Shown here piece by piece: positions 53,523 through 63,772 of a DNA stretch of 64,000 nucleotides; within the stretch, counting starts at the first letter, position 1; every line of letters begins with the position of its first letter. A program made the translations under genes and the position numbers. The notes under the pieces were generated by a model that was not told the origin of the DNA, ran no database searches, and saw only the letters and a program-made list of their open reading frames with translations. Location: contig CM053154.1 in the NCBI GenBank assembly GCA_028571685.1, positions 13,052,001 through 13,116,000 on the forward strand, read 5' to 3'. Origin of the DNA: Heterohyrax brucei (Eukaryota > Chordata > Mammalia > Hyracoidea > Procaviidae).

Positions 53523-53684
53523 GCAGCCAGGAAGATGTGGGTGCTGAGCAGAGAAGAACCATGGACCCCGTCTGCTCCCACTGTGTCTTCCGCAGTTGCT
53601 GCTATGCACTGGCCTCCTGAATCCCTGCCTCGGGCCTCGGGTATCTCTGCAGGCTCCGACGCTCTGTGGGACATCCTCTGCTTA

Positions 53685-53850
53685 AGCAACCCCTGTGTAT
53701 GTCAAAGTAGAACCCTGCAGCTTGGGGTTTTCAGTGTCAATGATCTGTCGGAAACAGATCACTAGGCCTTTGTTCCAGGTGCCTCTGGGCCCCTCACACT
53801 TGCAACCTGTCAGGTAACAGCCAAGCCGTTTGCACGCCCACACACTCCTT
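53685..53850 (-). mobile_element. AfroSINE, type B2
   Basis: Reverse copy lacking part of its tail: cagatcactaggcctttgtt, ccaggtgcctctgggcccct, caggtaacagccaagccgtt, tgcacgcccacacactcc. Confidence 0.72.
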
Positions 53851-53864
53851 CTTCCACTTCACCA

Positions 53865-54030
53865 ATTGCCATGGCGTCATTGCCAACTCACATTGATCCT
53901 GTGGGGCAGAAAAACCCACCCGACTGGGTTTCCAAGGCTGTAATCTTTCTGGACGCAGACTGCTGCTCTTTCCTCCACAGAGCCATAGGTGGTTTTGAAA
54001 CACCAGACCTCCAGGTAAGTCCATCACTTA
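53865..54030 (-). mobile_element. AfroSINE, type B1
   Basis: Reverse copy: gcgtcattgccaactcacat, gactgggtttccaaggctgt, aatctttctggacgcagact. The head is degraded. Confidence 0.78.
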
Positions 54031-54437
54031 AATTACGGGGCCACCAGAGCTCTGTCTCAATGGCTGCAGGAGGCCCTAACTTGAGTATGCCATAATGCAT
54101 TTTTGTGCATCCTCCGTTGACAGTCATGGTTGTTTCCAGCTTCTCTCCATCATAAAAACCCTCTACTGAATGAACAGCCTACCAAACACCATTTGTGCTC
54201 TTGTTTTTCCTTAAGATCAAATCTTTGAAACTGCATTTCAAGGTCAAAAGTTACACACATTTTTTTTAGGCCTTTTGATGTATATATTGAGAAAGATTTC
54301 TCAATTACACCCCTGTCAGCAATAGGAGGGTAAGGTAGGAAAGAAACTACTTACCCATACTTTCTTAAGAGAGTAATTATCAATCTTTTATATTTCTGCC
54401 AACCTAACAGGGAAAAATAAAACTTAATTTTGTGTCT

Positions 54438-54985
54438 ATCCTGTGTCAGCATGTGACCAGAAGAACCAGATGGTGCCCAGCCACCACCAAAGACAGCCAT
54501 GATGGGCACACAACGTAGAGTCCCTGTAACAACACAAGAAAAAGAGGGGTGCAGCTCAAGAATCTGCCTAAAAGAGTAGAATTCATGGTCCGATGGCCTG
54601 GAGGGTTCCCTGTGAGCATGGCCCCTATACCTTCTGCTGCCCCTGACCGGAAAACCCTACTAAGGTCAAGTCTTTGGAGAGAAATGGACAGGACCTGGGG
54701 ACACAGTGTGGCCATATGGTGTGTGTACTTCATGGCTGTATGCATTCATAGAAGGCCGTCCTACTGGTCTCTTTCTAGATGGGAGAGAATAGGGCGAAGA
54801 GGAAGGGACAGGAATTTGTTAAGATGATATAACAAGTAGAATGAAAAGGAGGAATTTGCTGTAGAAGGAGCTGCAGATAGGTGGGCCTGCAAAATTGATT
54901 TGGATTGTATACTTCCACTTAATCACAATAAAAAAAGGTAGTGCAGAGCCAGACAAGTGGCACAGACCAAAAAAAAAAAAAAAAA
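54438..54985 (+). mobile_element. Afrotherian L1 3' UTR-type repeat
   Basis: It holds gtgaccagaagaaccagatg, gtgcccagccaccacc, acaacacaagaaaaagaggg, catggtccgatggcctggag, gagcatggcccctatacctt, cttccacttaatcacaataa and an A run at 54969-54986. Confidence 0.78.
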
Positions 54986-55065
54986 ATTATATTTATTTTT
55001 CATTCTCAGTGAGATGGGGCATCTTTTCATGTGCAATCTGTCTTCTAACCAGTATGCTCTCCTTT

Positions 55066-55540
55066 TCTCCAGAAACTACCTCCCCACCCACTACCTGCAT
55101 CCTCTCTGGTGACAGCAAGAGCCATCATGTTCTCTTGTGACTTCAGTCCACTGGCCTGCAATCTGAGTTAATTGAATCTAAGAATCTAAGCACCAGTGTC
55201 TGCAATCTAAGCTAATTGTTCCAAGGTGGTCCACTGACATCAAGACCAAACAGTAATTCCTTTGGATATTTAAAATCGCAATTATAGAGGAAAATGCCAG
55301 TTGCTCTCCACCGGTAGAAGTTCCAAGATGTAAAACCATGAGAGTCCACCACGTAAGAAACAAGAAGAAACTATAAAGTAGTAAACCAGGAGAGACAAAC
55401 AGGGAAGATAAACAGCGCTGGTAATGTTCAAATTCAAGGTCAGCGTGATCCCAGTACTTCTTGCTCCTTCATTGAAATACAAGATACCTCAGCATCCTCC
55501 CTCTCTGTTCCCACCCGTTATTAGGTGAGACTGAATTTCT
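55066..55540. other. Unassigned sequence between L1 pieces
   Basis: It separates two antisense L1 pieces, so it may itself be an insertion. It contains an approximate internal duplication (gcctgcaatctgagttaatt and gtctgcaatctaagctaatt, about 44 bases apart). Confidence 0.4.
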
Positions 55541-55745
55541 GTTACTTGCAACCCAAACTCCTGCCTGATACATGTTACTTACCGGCTATGCCTTCTTTTG
55601 CAAATTACTTCATGTTCTTTTTCTCATTTCTCTGTTGGATGTTTCCACTTTCTCAGATTGACTTTTGTAAGAGTATTGTATACATTAGGGCTATTTTCCC
55701 AGCTTGCCACTTGACTTTTAATTTCTGTTATGACTCAGATGATGA

Positions 55746-56989
55746 AGTTACCAGAGAGGCTAGGTTGCAGCCTCAGGCAGGTTGGCAAGAAACCTTCAAC
55801 CAGAACCCAATCACCAGTCTCCCCCGACCTTTGCCGTTTGCAGCTGTGGAGAAACTAAGCAGAAGTGAAGCACCAATCCTTCCAGCATCACTGACACTAT
55901 AAAATCTGAGTCACCAGTCAAGATAAGGCAGATATCTAGACTGGACATAGCAGAAGAAAGAAGTGAGTCAGGATTTACATCCACAAGAGTGTAGCCCACC
56001 ATGTCCACCAAGTGTCTCCCCTCCATAAGCTTTCAAACCCAAGTAACGCTTACCAGTCCCCAGCTCCTCGTGGGGTGTCTCAGGTCTAAGTGGTAGTGTT
56101 TCCATCACTCCTATCTACATGGAAAATTCTTACATTTGCTCAACAATGTTTGTTTTCTTTGGCCAGACAGAACACTGTGTATTTTTAAACTTTCCAGGAA
56201 GACTGCTTATTAAGATAATGTAGCGCAGAACAATCAAACTGTGTTTATTTTTGACTTTTGATTTAATTTTCCTCTTCATAATCCACTAAGGAAAATACTA
56301 GAATCATGTATTTGCCTTTCTTCGATTGCAGGCATCAGTGAAATGAGCAGTGGCAAGGCTTCTTCCTGTTTCTATTATACATGTAAGCCCTCCTGGGTCA
56401 GATTCTTTCCTTGGGGTAATTCTCATTTTAATGCGAATGCCTGCTCTTGAAATTAACATTAAATTTTATTATCAAGTACCCACAGGTGAATTACTATCTG
56501 TGGAAAATGCACCTGCAAAGTCTCAACATCTGAAGGGTGAAAAGAGCCCCAGGTCACCTACGCCAAGCCGTGCATTTACGTGGCTGAGGCAAGTTCGGTT
56601 CAGAGACATCAAGCGGCCTGCATAAGCTCACACAGCATGTTGGTGGTAGATTCTTCCCCCCCTTCCACCTTCTCGTGGCAGCCAGCAATTGAACTTTCCA
56701 TGCGAATTTAAACAGCCTGGCTTGGTGCACTTAAGAAGATGCCATCATTACCTCGGGGAAAAAAAAAAGGTGTACTGACCTCACCTCTGGCAGGTTATTA
56801 AGCTTGTATGTCATTAAGCTTTCCTGGATGTCACCAACACCATCACCATCTGCTAGCCGATTCTGGCCCTTGGTTGGAAAAGCATGGGCAGAGGCCTATG
56901 GAGGCCAAGGTGCTAGTTTCTGTTTTGCGTTGGACATCACCGCTGGTGCTGACATGAGAAGGGCCTCCACAACAAAGGTGGCTACTTTA
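55746..56989. other. Repeat-poor stretch, candidate conserved noncoding DNA
   Basis: No repeat was recognised in 1.2 kb. The part 56105-56480 is AT-rich with clustered short motifs (ggccagacagaacac, gcagaacaatcaaactgtg, ttgatttaattttcctctt) and no open frame. Regulatory potential is a guess from texture. Confidence 0.35.
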
Positions 56990-57235
56990 TTATTTTTTTA
57001 TTGTATTTTTCGTGAAAATACACACAGCAAAACCAGCTCCCATTCAACAACTTCTGCACACAAAGTTTGGCAACAGCGTTACACTCGTCACGTCGGGTCA
57101 GCATTCTCCTTACTTCCCTTCCCTTCTAGGTGTTCCACTCCCATGAACTCACCTCACTTTCCCCCCAAAGTTCTCATCTAGGCTTTGGAGTAACTGTTGT
57201 CCACTTGGCCTCACAGAAATATTTTTTTTTAAAGA
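56990..57235 (-). mobile_element. Afrotherian L1 3' UTR segment
   Basis: The order ttattgtatttttcgtgaaa, atacacacagcaaaaccagc, tcccattcaacaacttctgc, actcccatgaactcacctca, gtaactgttgtccacttgg corresponds, as I remember it, to an elephant L1 3' end read backwards. It is a different segment from the other L1 3' UTR-type copies. Confidence 0.6.
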
Positions 57236-57469
57236 GTACAGTACTGTACTTAAATTTATCTTTGATACCTACAAAGAGCAGAACCAGGACCTAAGGAGCG
57301 CATCTTGCCTCCAGGCATTTTTGTGTTTACAGTTGGGTTAGCACTAGTGAGACCCAGACAGACAGAAGAAATCCTAGTCCCACAAATCCATGAGACCCAG
57401 ACAGACAAAAAAAATTCTAGACCCAGGCAAAAGGAGTTTCCAGTGTAGTGGGTGAGACAAGAAGCCCCT

Positions 57470-57650
57470 CTCAGAATCACAACTGCTCAAGATGAACTAG
57501 ACCACATTGTGAGAGGGAGCGATTTCTCCATCACCAGAGAGATTCGAGTAGAGGCCAGAAACTACCTGTCAGGGAAGGTGCAGAGCAGAATTCCTTTTCT
57601 AAAAGTTAGGTTAGAGTTTCCTGAGACAATCTCAGAAGAGATTCAGAAGA
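57470..57650 (+). mobile_element. CR1/L3-like LINE 3' end
   Basis: The order gaactagaccacattgtgag, gagagattcgagtagaggcc, actacctgtcagggaaggtg, agttaggttagagtttcctg resembles the conserved 3' end of CR1/L3 LINEs. It is old and diverged. Confidence 0.5.
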
Positions 57651-57730
57651 TCTGCAGGAAAAGCCAGGTCCAGGGACTGGCATATTTGGAGCCCGTTTCT
57701 GTCCTGGCACCACTGCCCACGTAGGATTCC

Positions 57731-57870
57731 CTGGGACCTCAGATTCCTTCTCCAGGAAGGAAGGCGCTGCTTCAGTGCTACAGAGCTCCTTCCTGCTTCT
57801 CTGGAACCTCAGATTCCTTCTCTGGGAAGGCAGGAGCTCCCTCGGTGTGGTGGAGATCCTTTCTGCACTC
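57731..57870. repeat. Two-copy tandem repeat, 70-bp unit
   Basis: Units at 57731-57800 and 57801-57870 share cctcagattccttctc in phase and gctccttcctgct-like ends. I estimate roughly three-quarters identity by eye. Confidence 0.75.
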
Positions 57871-58146
57871 AGAGAAGACACCGACCGCACAACCATGTCA
57901 GACTAATCATCCAATTAAGGGTGGCCACTCTGGGGTTAGTCACTTCACCGCTTCCAGGCAGGAGGGCAGAGAGCCACACGGAGCAGTACAGGGTAACACA
58001 TCAACAAATGTTTCCAGGAAAGCAAATGCCACCGTCTCCTCCAGTGCTTACAAAATTCTCTAAGACCTTGGGCTTTAGACTATGTTTGCATGCCAAGCTT
58101 ATCTAGGAGAGAGCTAGGAGGGGCGGCAGAGTGGGGTACAAAGGAT
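57871..58146. other. Unassigned noncoding stretch
   Basis: Nothing recognised. Overlapping frames of 72 and 61 codons are uninformative. Confidence 0.5.
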
Positions 58147-58212
58147 CCATAAATATACATATATACATACATATATATACATATATGCCAAAGCCAAATA
58201 TATATAGTATTT
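58147..58212. repeat. (ATAC/AT)n simple repeat
   Basis: Alternating purine-pyrimidine ataaatatacatatatacat-type units, suited to slippage. Confidence 0.9.
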
Positions 58213-58559
58213 TTATTTGGGCTTTTGACTCTCCTGGTGTATATCAAAGGTGAGAATCATATGACTCTCACCTAGGTAAATCATATGGAAATTTTCAATC
58301 AAAGCAGTTACTGAGAGAGAAGCCATAGAACTGGCAGGGTGGGGTGTGCAGGAGACTCTTGTACCCAGTATGACAAAAGCAAAAGGTATTAGTGGGACCA
58401 CCACCACCACATGCCACAGCTGTGAGATTCTGAAAAGGGTGCCCCTTCCTCAAGAAACTTGCTGACACCTGTCCTGCCGCACCTAGAAATGAACTTCTCC
58501 GTGATGTGAGTGAGGCCTCCCAGAGTTACGCGGTGTCCAAACAAATGCACGAGACCTTA
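58213..58559. other. Unassigned stretch with an inverted repeat
   Basis: No repeat family was recognised. Perfect 8-base arms aggtgaga (58248-58255) and tctcacct (58266-58273) enclose atcatatgac. A (ccaccaccacc) run lies near 58398. Confidence 0.5.
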
Positions 58560-58710
58560 GAGACAGAGATGCAGCGGCTTAGCACCCGCGGAGGAAGTGG
58601 GAGAACCAGGCACTTGCTGTGTGACCCCGACAAGTTGTTCTACCTCTCTGAGCTTGAATAGCTACTAGGTTTACCTCAGAGAACGGTGGTGAGGCTCAAA
58701 GGTGACAACT
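58560..58710 (+). mobile_element. MIR SINE
   Basis: The order cttgctgtgtgaccccgaca, agttgttctacctctctgag, cagagaacggtggtgaggct follows MIR with a small central deletion. Confidence 0.7.
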
Positions 58711-58929
58711 AGGGGACCACCTTTACAAAGCTGTGGGCTGTATTCTGCCCTGTCTGATTTGTGCATGCGAAATCCAAAGGCATTTGAACCCAAGTTTTGA
58801 AAAAACACGGAAAACACTGAGGTGAGGGGTGTTAAATACTGAAAGTCTCAAAAAAGTCACCTTACATGTCCTCGTGTTTATCATGTATCTTTCTCATAAG
58901 AAAATGCACTTTGTACATCACTAGGATCA

Positions 58930-59088
58930 CTGATCCCCTAGTGGTATAGTGGTTAAGACCTCAGCTGCTAACTGAAAGGTCAGCAGTTCAAATACACCAG
59001 CTACTCCTTGGAAACTATATCGGCATAGTTCTACTCTGCCCTATAGGGTTGCTAGGAGTCAGAAATGGCTCCCTAGCAGTAGGTTTAG
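58930..59088 (+). mobile_element. AfroSINE, type A
   Basis: Complete copy: gatcccctagtggtatagtg, cagcagttcaaatacaccag, ggttgctaggagtcagaaat. Confidence 0.92.
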
Positions 59089-59189
59089 AATCACCTAATC
59101 CTATTTCATAAATAAGGCTTCTCCTTCCCAAGGGAAGTTGGTAAATGTCATTAGATATCCCCACAGGGGGAAAAAAATTAGAAGTCTTT

Positions 59190-59760
59190 AGATAAGTACA
59201 CAATGATGTATATACAACAGATAGGCTATTCCTACATTATTTATAGTAAAAGATTGGGAAACCTAAATGCCCCATTGTAGGGCTTGGTTAAATAAATTAG
59301 AACACAAATCCAGAATAATGAAAGGCACAGACAGACCCCTTCAGAATCGGGTAACCCCTAAGGAACTGCTGAAAACACCCAGCAAGTCACTGAAACGACA
59401 GTCATCTTGCCCATTTCCAAAATCTTTCACAATTCTGCTACCGCCCATCCATGTCATGGGAAACTATAAACACAGATACGGAAAGGCTGTACAATAGACT
59501 ATTGACGGAAAGCAGCTGTGGACAGTGTGTATTCTATCATGCCTTTTGTGTGCATTTAAATCTGTATGTTCATATGTGCACACATGCACAGAAGTCTGAA
59601 GAAATATCCACCTCAGGGCTGACAGTGATTATCTTGTGAGACAGAACCGGTTGCAGGGGCCCATGGTTGAAGAGAGATTTTGACTTCCTTCTTAAAACTA
59701 TGCATTGTTGTTGGAATTTTCTTTGCGCAAATATTTCAAACTCTTAGAAATTAAAGACTT
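59190..59760 (+). mobile_element. Old L1 LINE 3' end
   Basis: It holds gtaaaagattgggaaaccta, ggcttggttaaataaattag, acaatagactattgacgg, gtgtgtattctatcatgcct and ttttgtgtgcatttaaatc. The order fits the sense 3' end of an old L1. The intervening 59300-59450 is diverged. Confidence 0.7.
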
Positions 59761-59810
59761 CGACCTCATTATAAGACATACTACACCCATAAATCATTTT
59801 TTAATGCTTC

Positions 59811-59873
59811 CTATAGGGTCATTATGACTCAGAGTGGACTCAACAAACAGCAAAGGGGCTTAGTTTTGGTTTT
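59811..59873 (+). mobile_element. AfroSINE 3' end fragment
   Basis: Only cctatagggtcattatgact, cagagtggactc and ggcttagttttggttttt remain. The next SINE follows within 4 bases. Confidence 0.8.
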
Positions 59874-59876
59874 TAT

Positions 59877-60052
59877 ATGGAGTCCTAGGGGCGTAGCAGT
59901 TAAGAGCTTGGCTGCTAACCAAAATGTCAGCAGTTCAACCCCATCAGCTGCTCCTTGGATACCTTATGGGACAGTTCTACTGTCCCCCATGGGGCCAACT
60001 TTACGAGTTAGAACTCACTCAATGGCACCTAACAACAACAACAACAACATAT
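59877..60052 (+). mobile_element. AfroSINE with (AAC)n tail
   Basis: Complete copy: ggagtcctaggggcgtagca, cagcagttcaaccccatcag, caactttacgagttagaact. It ends ggcacctaacaacaacaaca. The tail is the exact RTE form. Confidence 0.93.
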
Positions 60053-60119
60053 GTTAGTGTTGGTGTTCCAATAGCCGGTAAGATGGCTGGAGACAGCAGC
60101 TGTGACGAAGGAGCTGTGG

Positions 60120-60285
60120 AGGCCGGCTTGCCGTTGAGTCCTGGCTCTGGAACCACCTGGGGCTCGTGGGTAAAACATTAAATCATTTACCTCTCTGAGT
60201 CTCCAATTCTTCATCTGTAAGAAGGGGCAACAATAACACATACCTCACAGGACGGTAAGAACCAAATAAAATGAGGGACACAAAA
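60120..60285 (+). mobile_element. MIR SINE
   Basis: The order ttgagtcctggctctggaac, catttacctctctgagtctc, ttcttcatctgtaagaaggg, acctcacaggacggtaagaa is the sense MIR. Confidence 0.82.
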
Positions 60286-60361
60286 GGGCCTTCTGATTTT
60301 TTATTGATTCTCTCAGAAAGAAGTTAGGAGACTCTGCTGTTTCTCCAGCCTGGCACAGTAC

Positions 60362-60530
60362 CAAAACGCTAGTCACAACTTCTACTCGTGGTGACCCATG
60401 TGTTTTAGTGTAGAACTGTGCTCCACAGGGTTTTCAATGGACGATCTTTGGGAAGTAGATTGCCAGGCCTTTCTTCCAAGGTGCCTGTAGGTTGGCCCAA
60501 CCTATCAGTTAGCAACCAAGTGGGTGAACT
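60362..60530 (-). mobile_element. AfroSINE, type B2
   Basis: Reverse copy: gaactgtgctccacagggtt, ggaagtagattgccaggcct, ttcttccaaggtgcctgtag, gttagcaaccaagtgggtga. Confidence 0.87.
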
Positions 60531-60772
60531 GATGGCAACCTCCTGGGACTCCAGCATGGGGCCAAGGACCCAGTAAAGATGATCTAAATACTGGATGTAT
60601 GGCACAAGGAAAGAGGCACACACAATCCAGGGCTGCTCCCATAAGAACTTTATTTCTTCTGAAACCCAAGCTCTTATTGAAGGCAGGTGTTTATAGAGTA
60701 CGCAGGCACCCTTTGGGTGACAGAAATTACCAGTAGTCACAGGTTCACTTCTCAGGCTTGCCCAGGAAGAAC

Positions 60773-60942
60773 CAAAAAAAAAAAAAAAATACGTTGCTAC
60801 CGAGTGAACTCAGATTCATAGCAACCCTGCAGGACAGAACAGAACTGCCCCATGGGGTTTCCAAGGAACAGCTGGTGGATTTGAACTGCTGACCTTTGGG
60901 TTAGCAGCTGAACTCATAACCACGGTAACACCAGGTCTCCCC
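60773..60942 (-). mobile_element. AfroSINE, type A
   Basis: Reverse copy after an A run: gttgctaccgagtgaactca, catggggtttccaaggaaca, acggtaacaccaggtctcc. Confidence 0.92.
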
Positions 60943-61965
60943 AGCAAGAACAGCAACTCCGAGTCGGTCTCACAAATTCTCTACCCTTTCACAGTCATTC
61001 CTAAAATGTTCTTACACTGCCTAAAAGACTACAGAGGATACCAGGCACCATGGCATAAAACAATTAGTCACCAGCCGCTACTGAAGTGTAAACTAACAAG
61101 CATACTTTGAAGAGTCCTAACAACTGACACTCTTCCTGGTAACCAAATGAACCCTCTGAGAAAATCAGTTTTTTTCTTCCTTCATTTCCATTTTGCTGTA
61201 CATTTTAGAGAATTAAGCTTTTAAGAAAAAAGAATCGCTCTCATTGGATACTACTGATGGGCAGACATCTGGGGCAAATCTCTAAGGCGGGTGCATTCCA
61301 TCCCAAGCCATGGTTAGCGGTTTGGAGAAGGAACATGCGGCAGGATAACGAGTGGTTCCTAATTATTCTATATCACAGGGTTTGGCATCATCCATAAAGC
61401 CCAGTCACACCGGCCTCTTCCCCCTTCAGAGAGGATTACAGAACTGACTGTTTAGACATTTTTGCTCCGAGTGAACACACGTTTTCCTTGTCTTAATTGG
61501 ATCCAGCCCCCTGCTCCTGAGCAGAAAGGCAGATTGTCTCTAACGATCACACCCTTCCGATGCCAAGTCACCGGCCATCCCTGTGTCTGCAGGGAGCACC
61601 GCTTGGCCCCCTCTCTTCTTTCCATTCGCTCAGCCTCTTTCAAGCAGTTATGTGAAAAGCATCCTGCGTCCTGAGCTACCTTCAGCTTGGCCAAAAAAGG
61701 TCTGAGTGCTATCTGCACGAACCGTCTCCACTGGCTCACACAGATCCTCACAACTGGAGAAAACTGCTTGCCCCAAATGTTTGGTCTAACATAAATATTT
61801 ATTTCTTCCAAAACAACCAAAATGAACCACTTCCAAACTGGGGGCTGGGGAGGAGTTTCCTAGCCAGACGTTCTTCACAGTTAAGACAAACATTTGGAAA
61901 ACATTTTCCAATCTGCCCTATAGCCTTAGTTCATCTTTCTTAACTGTGTGGAATCATTTCCTAAT
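60943..61965. other. Repeat-poor noncoding stretch
   Basis: No repeat was recognised. The 122-codon minus frame at 61452-61820 is opposed by a 70-codon plus frame and has no named domain. Confidence 0.5.
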
Positions 61966-62013
61966 TCACTATGAATCAGGATTGACTTGATGGCAGCCAA
62001 TGGGTTTGGTGTT
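61966..62013 (+). mobile_element. AfroSINE 3' end fragment
   Basis: It is limited to cactatgaatcaggattgac, ttgatggcagccaatggg and tttggtgtt, a 48-bp 5'-truncated copy. Confidence 0.75.
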
Positions 62014-62153
62014 GGAATATCAAAAAGATTTTTTAACTATCTTACTTTCTCAGCTCTCCTTCACAAAACATAAACAAACCATCATCAGTCATTCACTCCA
62101 GGGATGCCTGTTGGAATGTATACTATGCTTTAGGGACACACTTATCTGGCATA

Positions 62154-62310
62154 AAAACCAAAACCAAACCCATTGCCACTGAGTCAATTCTGATTCACAG
62201 TGACCCCACAGAAAAGAGAACTGCCCCATAGGGTTTCCAAGGAGCACCTGCTGGATTTGAACTGCCAACTTTTGGGTTAGCAGCCGCAGCATTTAACCAT
62301 TATGCCACAC
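62154..62310 (-). mobile_element. AfroSINE, type A
   Basis: Complete reverse copy: aaaccaaacccattgccact, catagggtttccaaggagca, accattatgccacac. Confidence 0.93.
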
Positions 62311-62314
62311 ACTG

Positions 62315-62490
62315 TGATAGTGATGGTTCAGTGCTAAAATTCTCACCCTTCAGGCAGAAGACTTGAGTTCGATTCCTAGTCAATGCACCTAATGCACTGA
62401 AATCACCCGTCTACCAGTGGAGGCTTGAGGAAAGGCTAGCAAGAAAGGCTAGGGATCTACTTCTGAAAATCAGACAAGGAAAATGGAGTC
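62315..62490 (+). mobile_element. Gly-type SINE with tRNA-Gly-like head
   Basis: The head gtgatggttcagtgctaaaa, ttctcacccttcaggcagaa, gacttgagttcgattcctag, tcaatgcacc follows tRNA-Gly through both box A and box B. The body (cacccgtctaccagtggagg, ttgag) skips about 60 bases and ends at atctacttctgaaaatcaga. The RTE-like tail is missing. It is not a functional tRNA gene. Confidence 0.85.
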
Positions 62491-63160
62491 AAGGGCAGAC
62501 TTGAGGTCAGCTGATAATCTGTGACTATAGCCTAGTGACATCGAAACACAACAGCATTCAGCCTGAGCAAAGTGGGATGTTAAGACATCCTTTGCCATTT
62601 CAAGCCAACAGCCCAATTGTTTTTCCATCCTCACATTGCTCTCCCCCAATTCTTCCTCCAGCTTGGAGTTTCTTCTCATGGGATGTTATCTGAATATCCC
62701 AACAAGCTCTTTCTGAGTGCATTAACAGACAGCATTAAGACGGCAGAGTCTGCGTCACTCATCCTAAAGCTGTTTTTCCTGGGCCATTTGCTGACCCTTC
62801 TCCAGCTTGTTTCCATTTCAGAAGTGGTGCTAAGGCCATGCCAGGATGCTATGCCATTTTCAAATGAGGTTTCACAAGACCTTTTATCAGATACAGAGGC
62901 CAATTACATTGGCTTGGTCCTCTCCATCCTATAGCTGGTAATTCTACCCTTCACTTCCCCTTCCTCTCCTGGAGTGGCTAAGTGGGAGCTACACCTTCTC
63001 TGCAGGAGCAGATCAAAGCTGACTCCCTGGCCCCTCATTACGAGGCAGCGATAGCACGCTGACGCCTCTCCAGCATCTCAAATCTGACAGCGACCCCCAA
63101 GGACGCTGATGGCTCTCACAGACAAACATCCTTGAAATGAAAAATTGCAAAATTAATGAG
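62491..63160. other. Repeat-poor stretch, candidate conserved noncoding DNA
   Basis: No repeat was recognised. Positions 62640-62900 are open for 105 codons on the plus strand (62617-62934) and 75 on the minus (62676-62903), with no coding motif. The run without stops on both strands and without repeat insertions is what prompts the call. Confidence 0.35.
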
Positions 63161-63162
63161 TC

Positions 63163-63187
63163 AACACACACACGCACGCACGCACAC
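63163..63187. repeat. CA/CG-rich microsatellite
   Basis: acacacacgcacgcacgcac units, a short (ca)n with CG interruptions. Confidence 0.85.
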
Positions 63188-63189
63188 TT

Positions 63190-63529
63190 GGGTTAACAGG
63201 ATTCCCAAATGCAAGCACCCACTGAAGAATGGAAAAGGGTTAATGTGAGAGCATTCTCACGGAGAAAGGCCACTTCACAGTCTTTGGGAGGGACAAGCCG
63301 CTTCACAGTCTGTGATGGGCCCCACCCCCACTACTAACCCCCTACTATTGGATTAAGTTAAGAAAGCTGCCAAGACCACACAAAACCCCCACACACCATC
63401 AGGCCAAAGTGTTTAAGGGCAAGGGTCTCCCAAGGAGTAGCAAGCACCCAACAAGGAGGCAGGGGCTGCATGGCAGATGGGACCTGATGTGGTAAACCAA
63501 CACCAGCAGGAACTGGCCTGCCCACTGCC
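63190..63529. other. Unassigned stretch with a short direct repeat
   Basis: cttcacagtct occurs at 63273 and 63301, 28 bases apart. No other structure was recognised. Confidence 0.5.
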
Positions 63530-63765
63530 CACCCCCTGACCCCATCAAGGAAAGGAAGGAGTGCCACTGCCAGTGACGTGACCCATACCTCCCTTCCTGT
63601 CAGTCACCATCACCACCACCCCAGTCGCTTTAGCACCCCGTGCCTGAAAGGTCCCACCTCTTGACCTCACCAAGGAAAGGAAGTAATGCTGTTGCCAGGG
63701 ACATGACTCACTCACACCAACCTTCCTGACACCGTCACCACCATCACCTACCCCATCCCTGAGGG
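63530..63765. repeat. Two-copy tandem duplication, about 125-bp unit
   Basis: caaggaaaggaag occurs at 63546 and 63671. Each copy continues with a gacatgac-like element and then cttcctg and a run of accatcacc units. The second copy is slightly shorter. Confidence 0.75.
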
Positions 63766-63772
63766 GTGCAGT

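Larger units (their letters stand above)
54105..55745 (-). mobile_element. Old L1 LINE, antisense, in three pieces
   Basis: 54105-54437 contains catggttgtttccagcttct and acacccctgtcagcaatagg. 54988-55065 contains agatggggcatcttttcatg. 55545-55745 contains ctgttggatgtttccacttt, ttttgtaagagtattgtata and ccagcttgccacttgacttt. This is the usual L1 3' end order reversed. The first gap is the L1 3' UTR insertion. The second (55066-55540) is not identified. Confidence 0.65.

Noticed and set aside
62315-62400. Functional tRNA-Gly gene
   Set aside because: The acceptor arm does not pair properly, there are many substitutions, and a SINE body follows directly.
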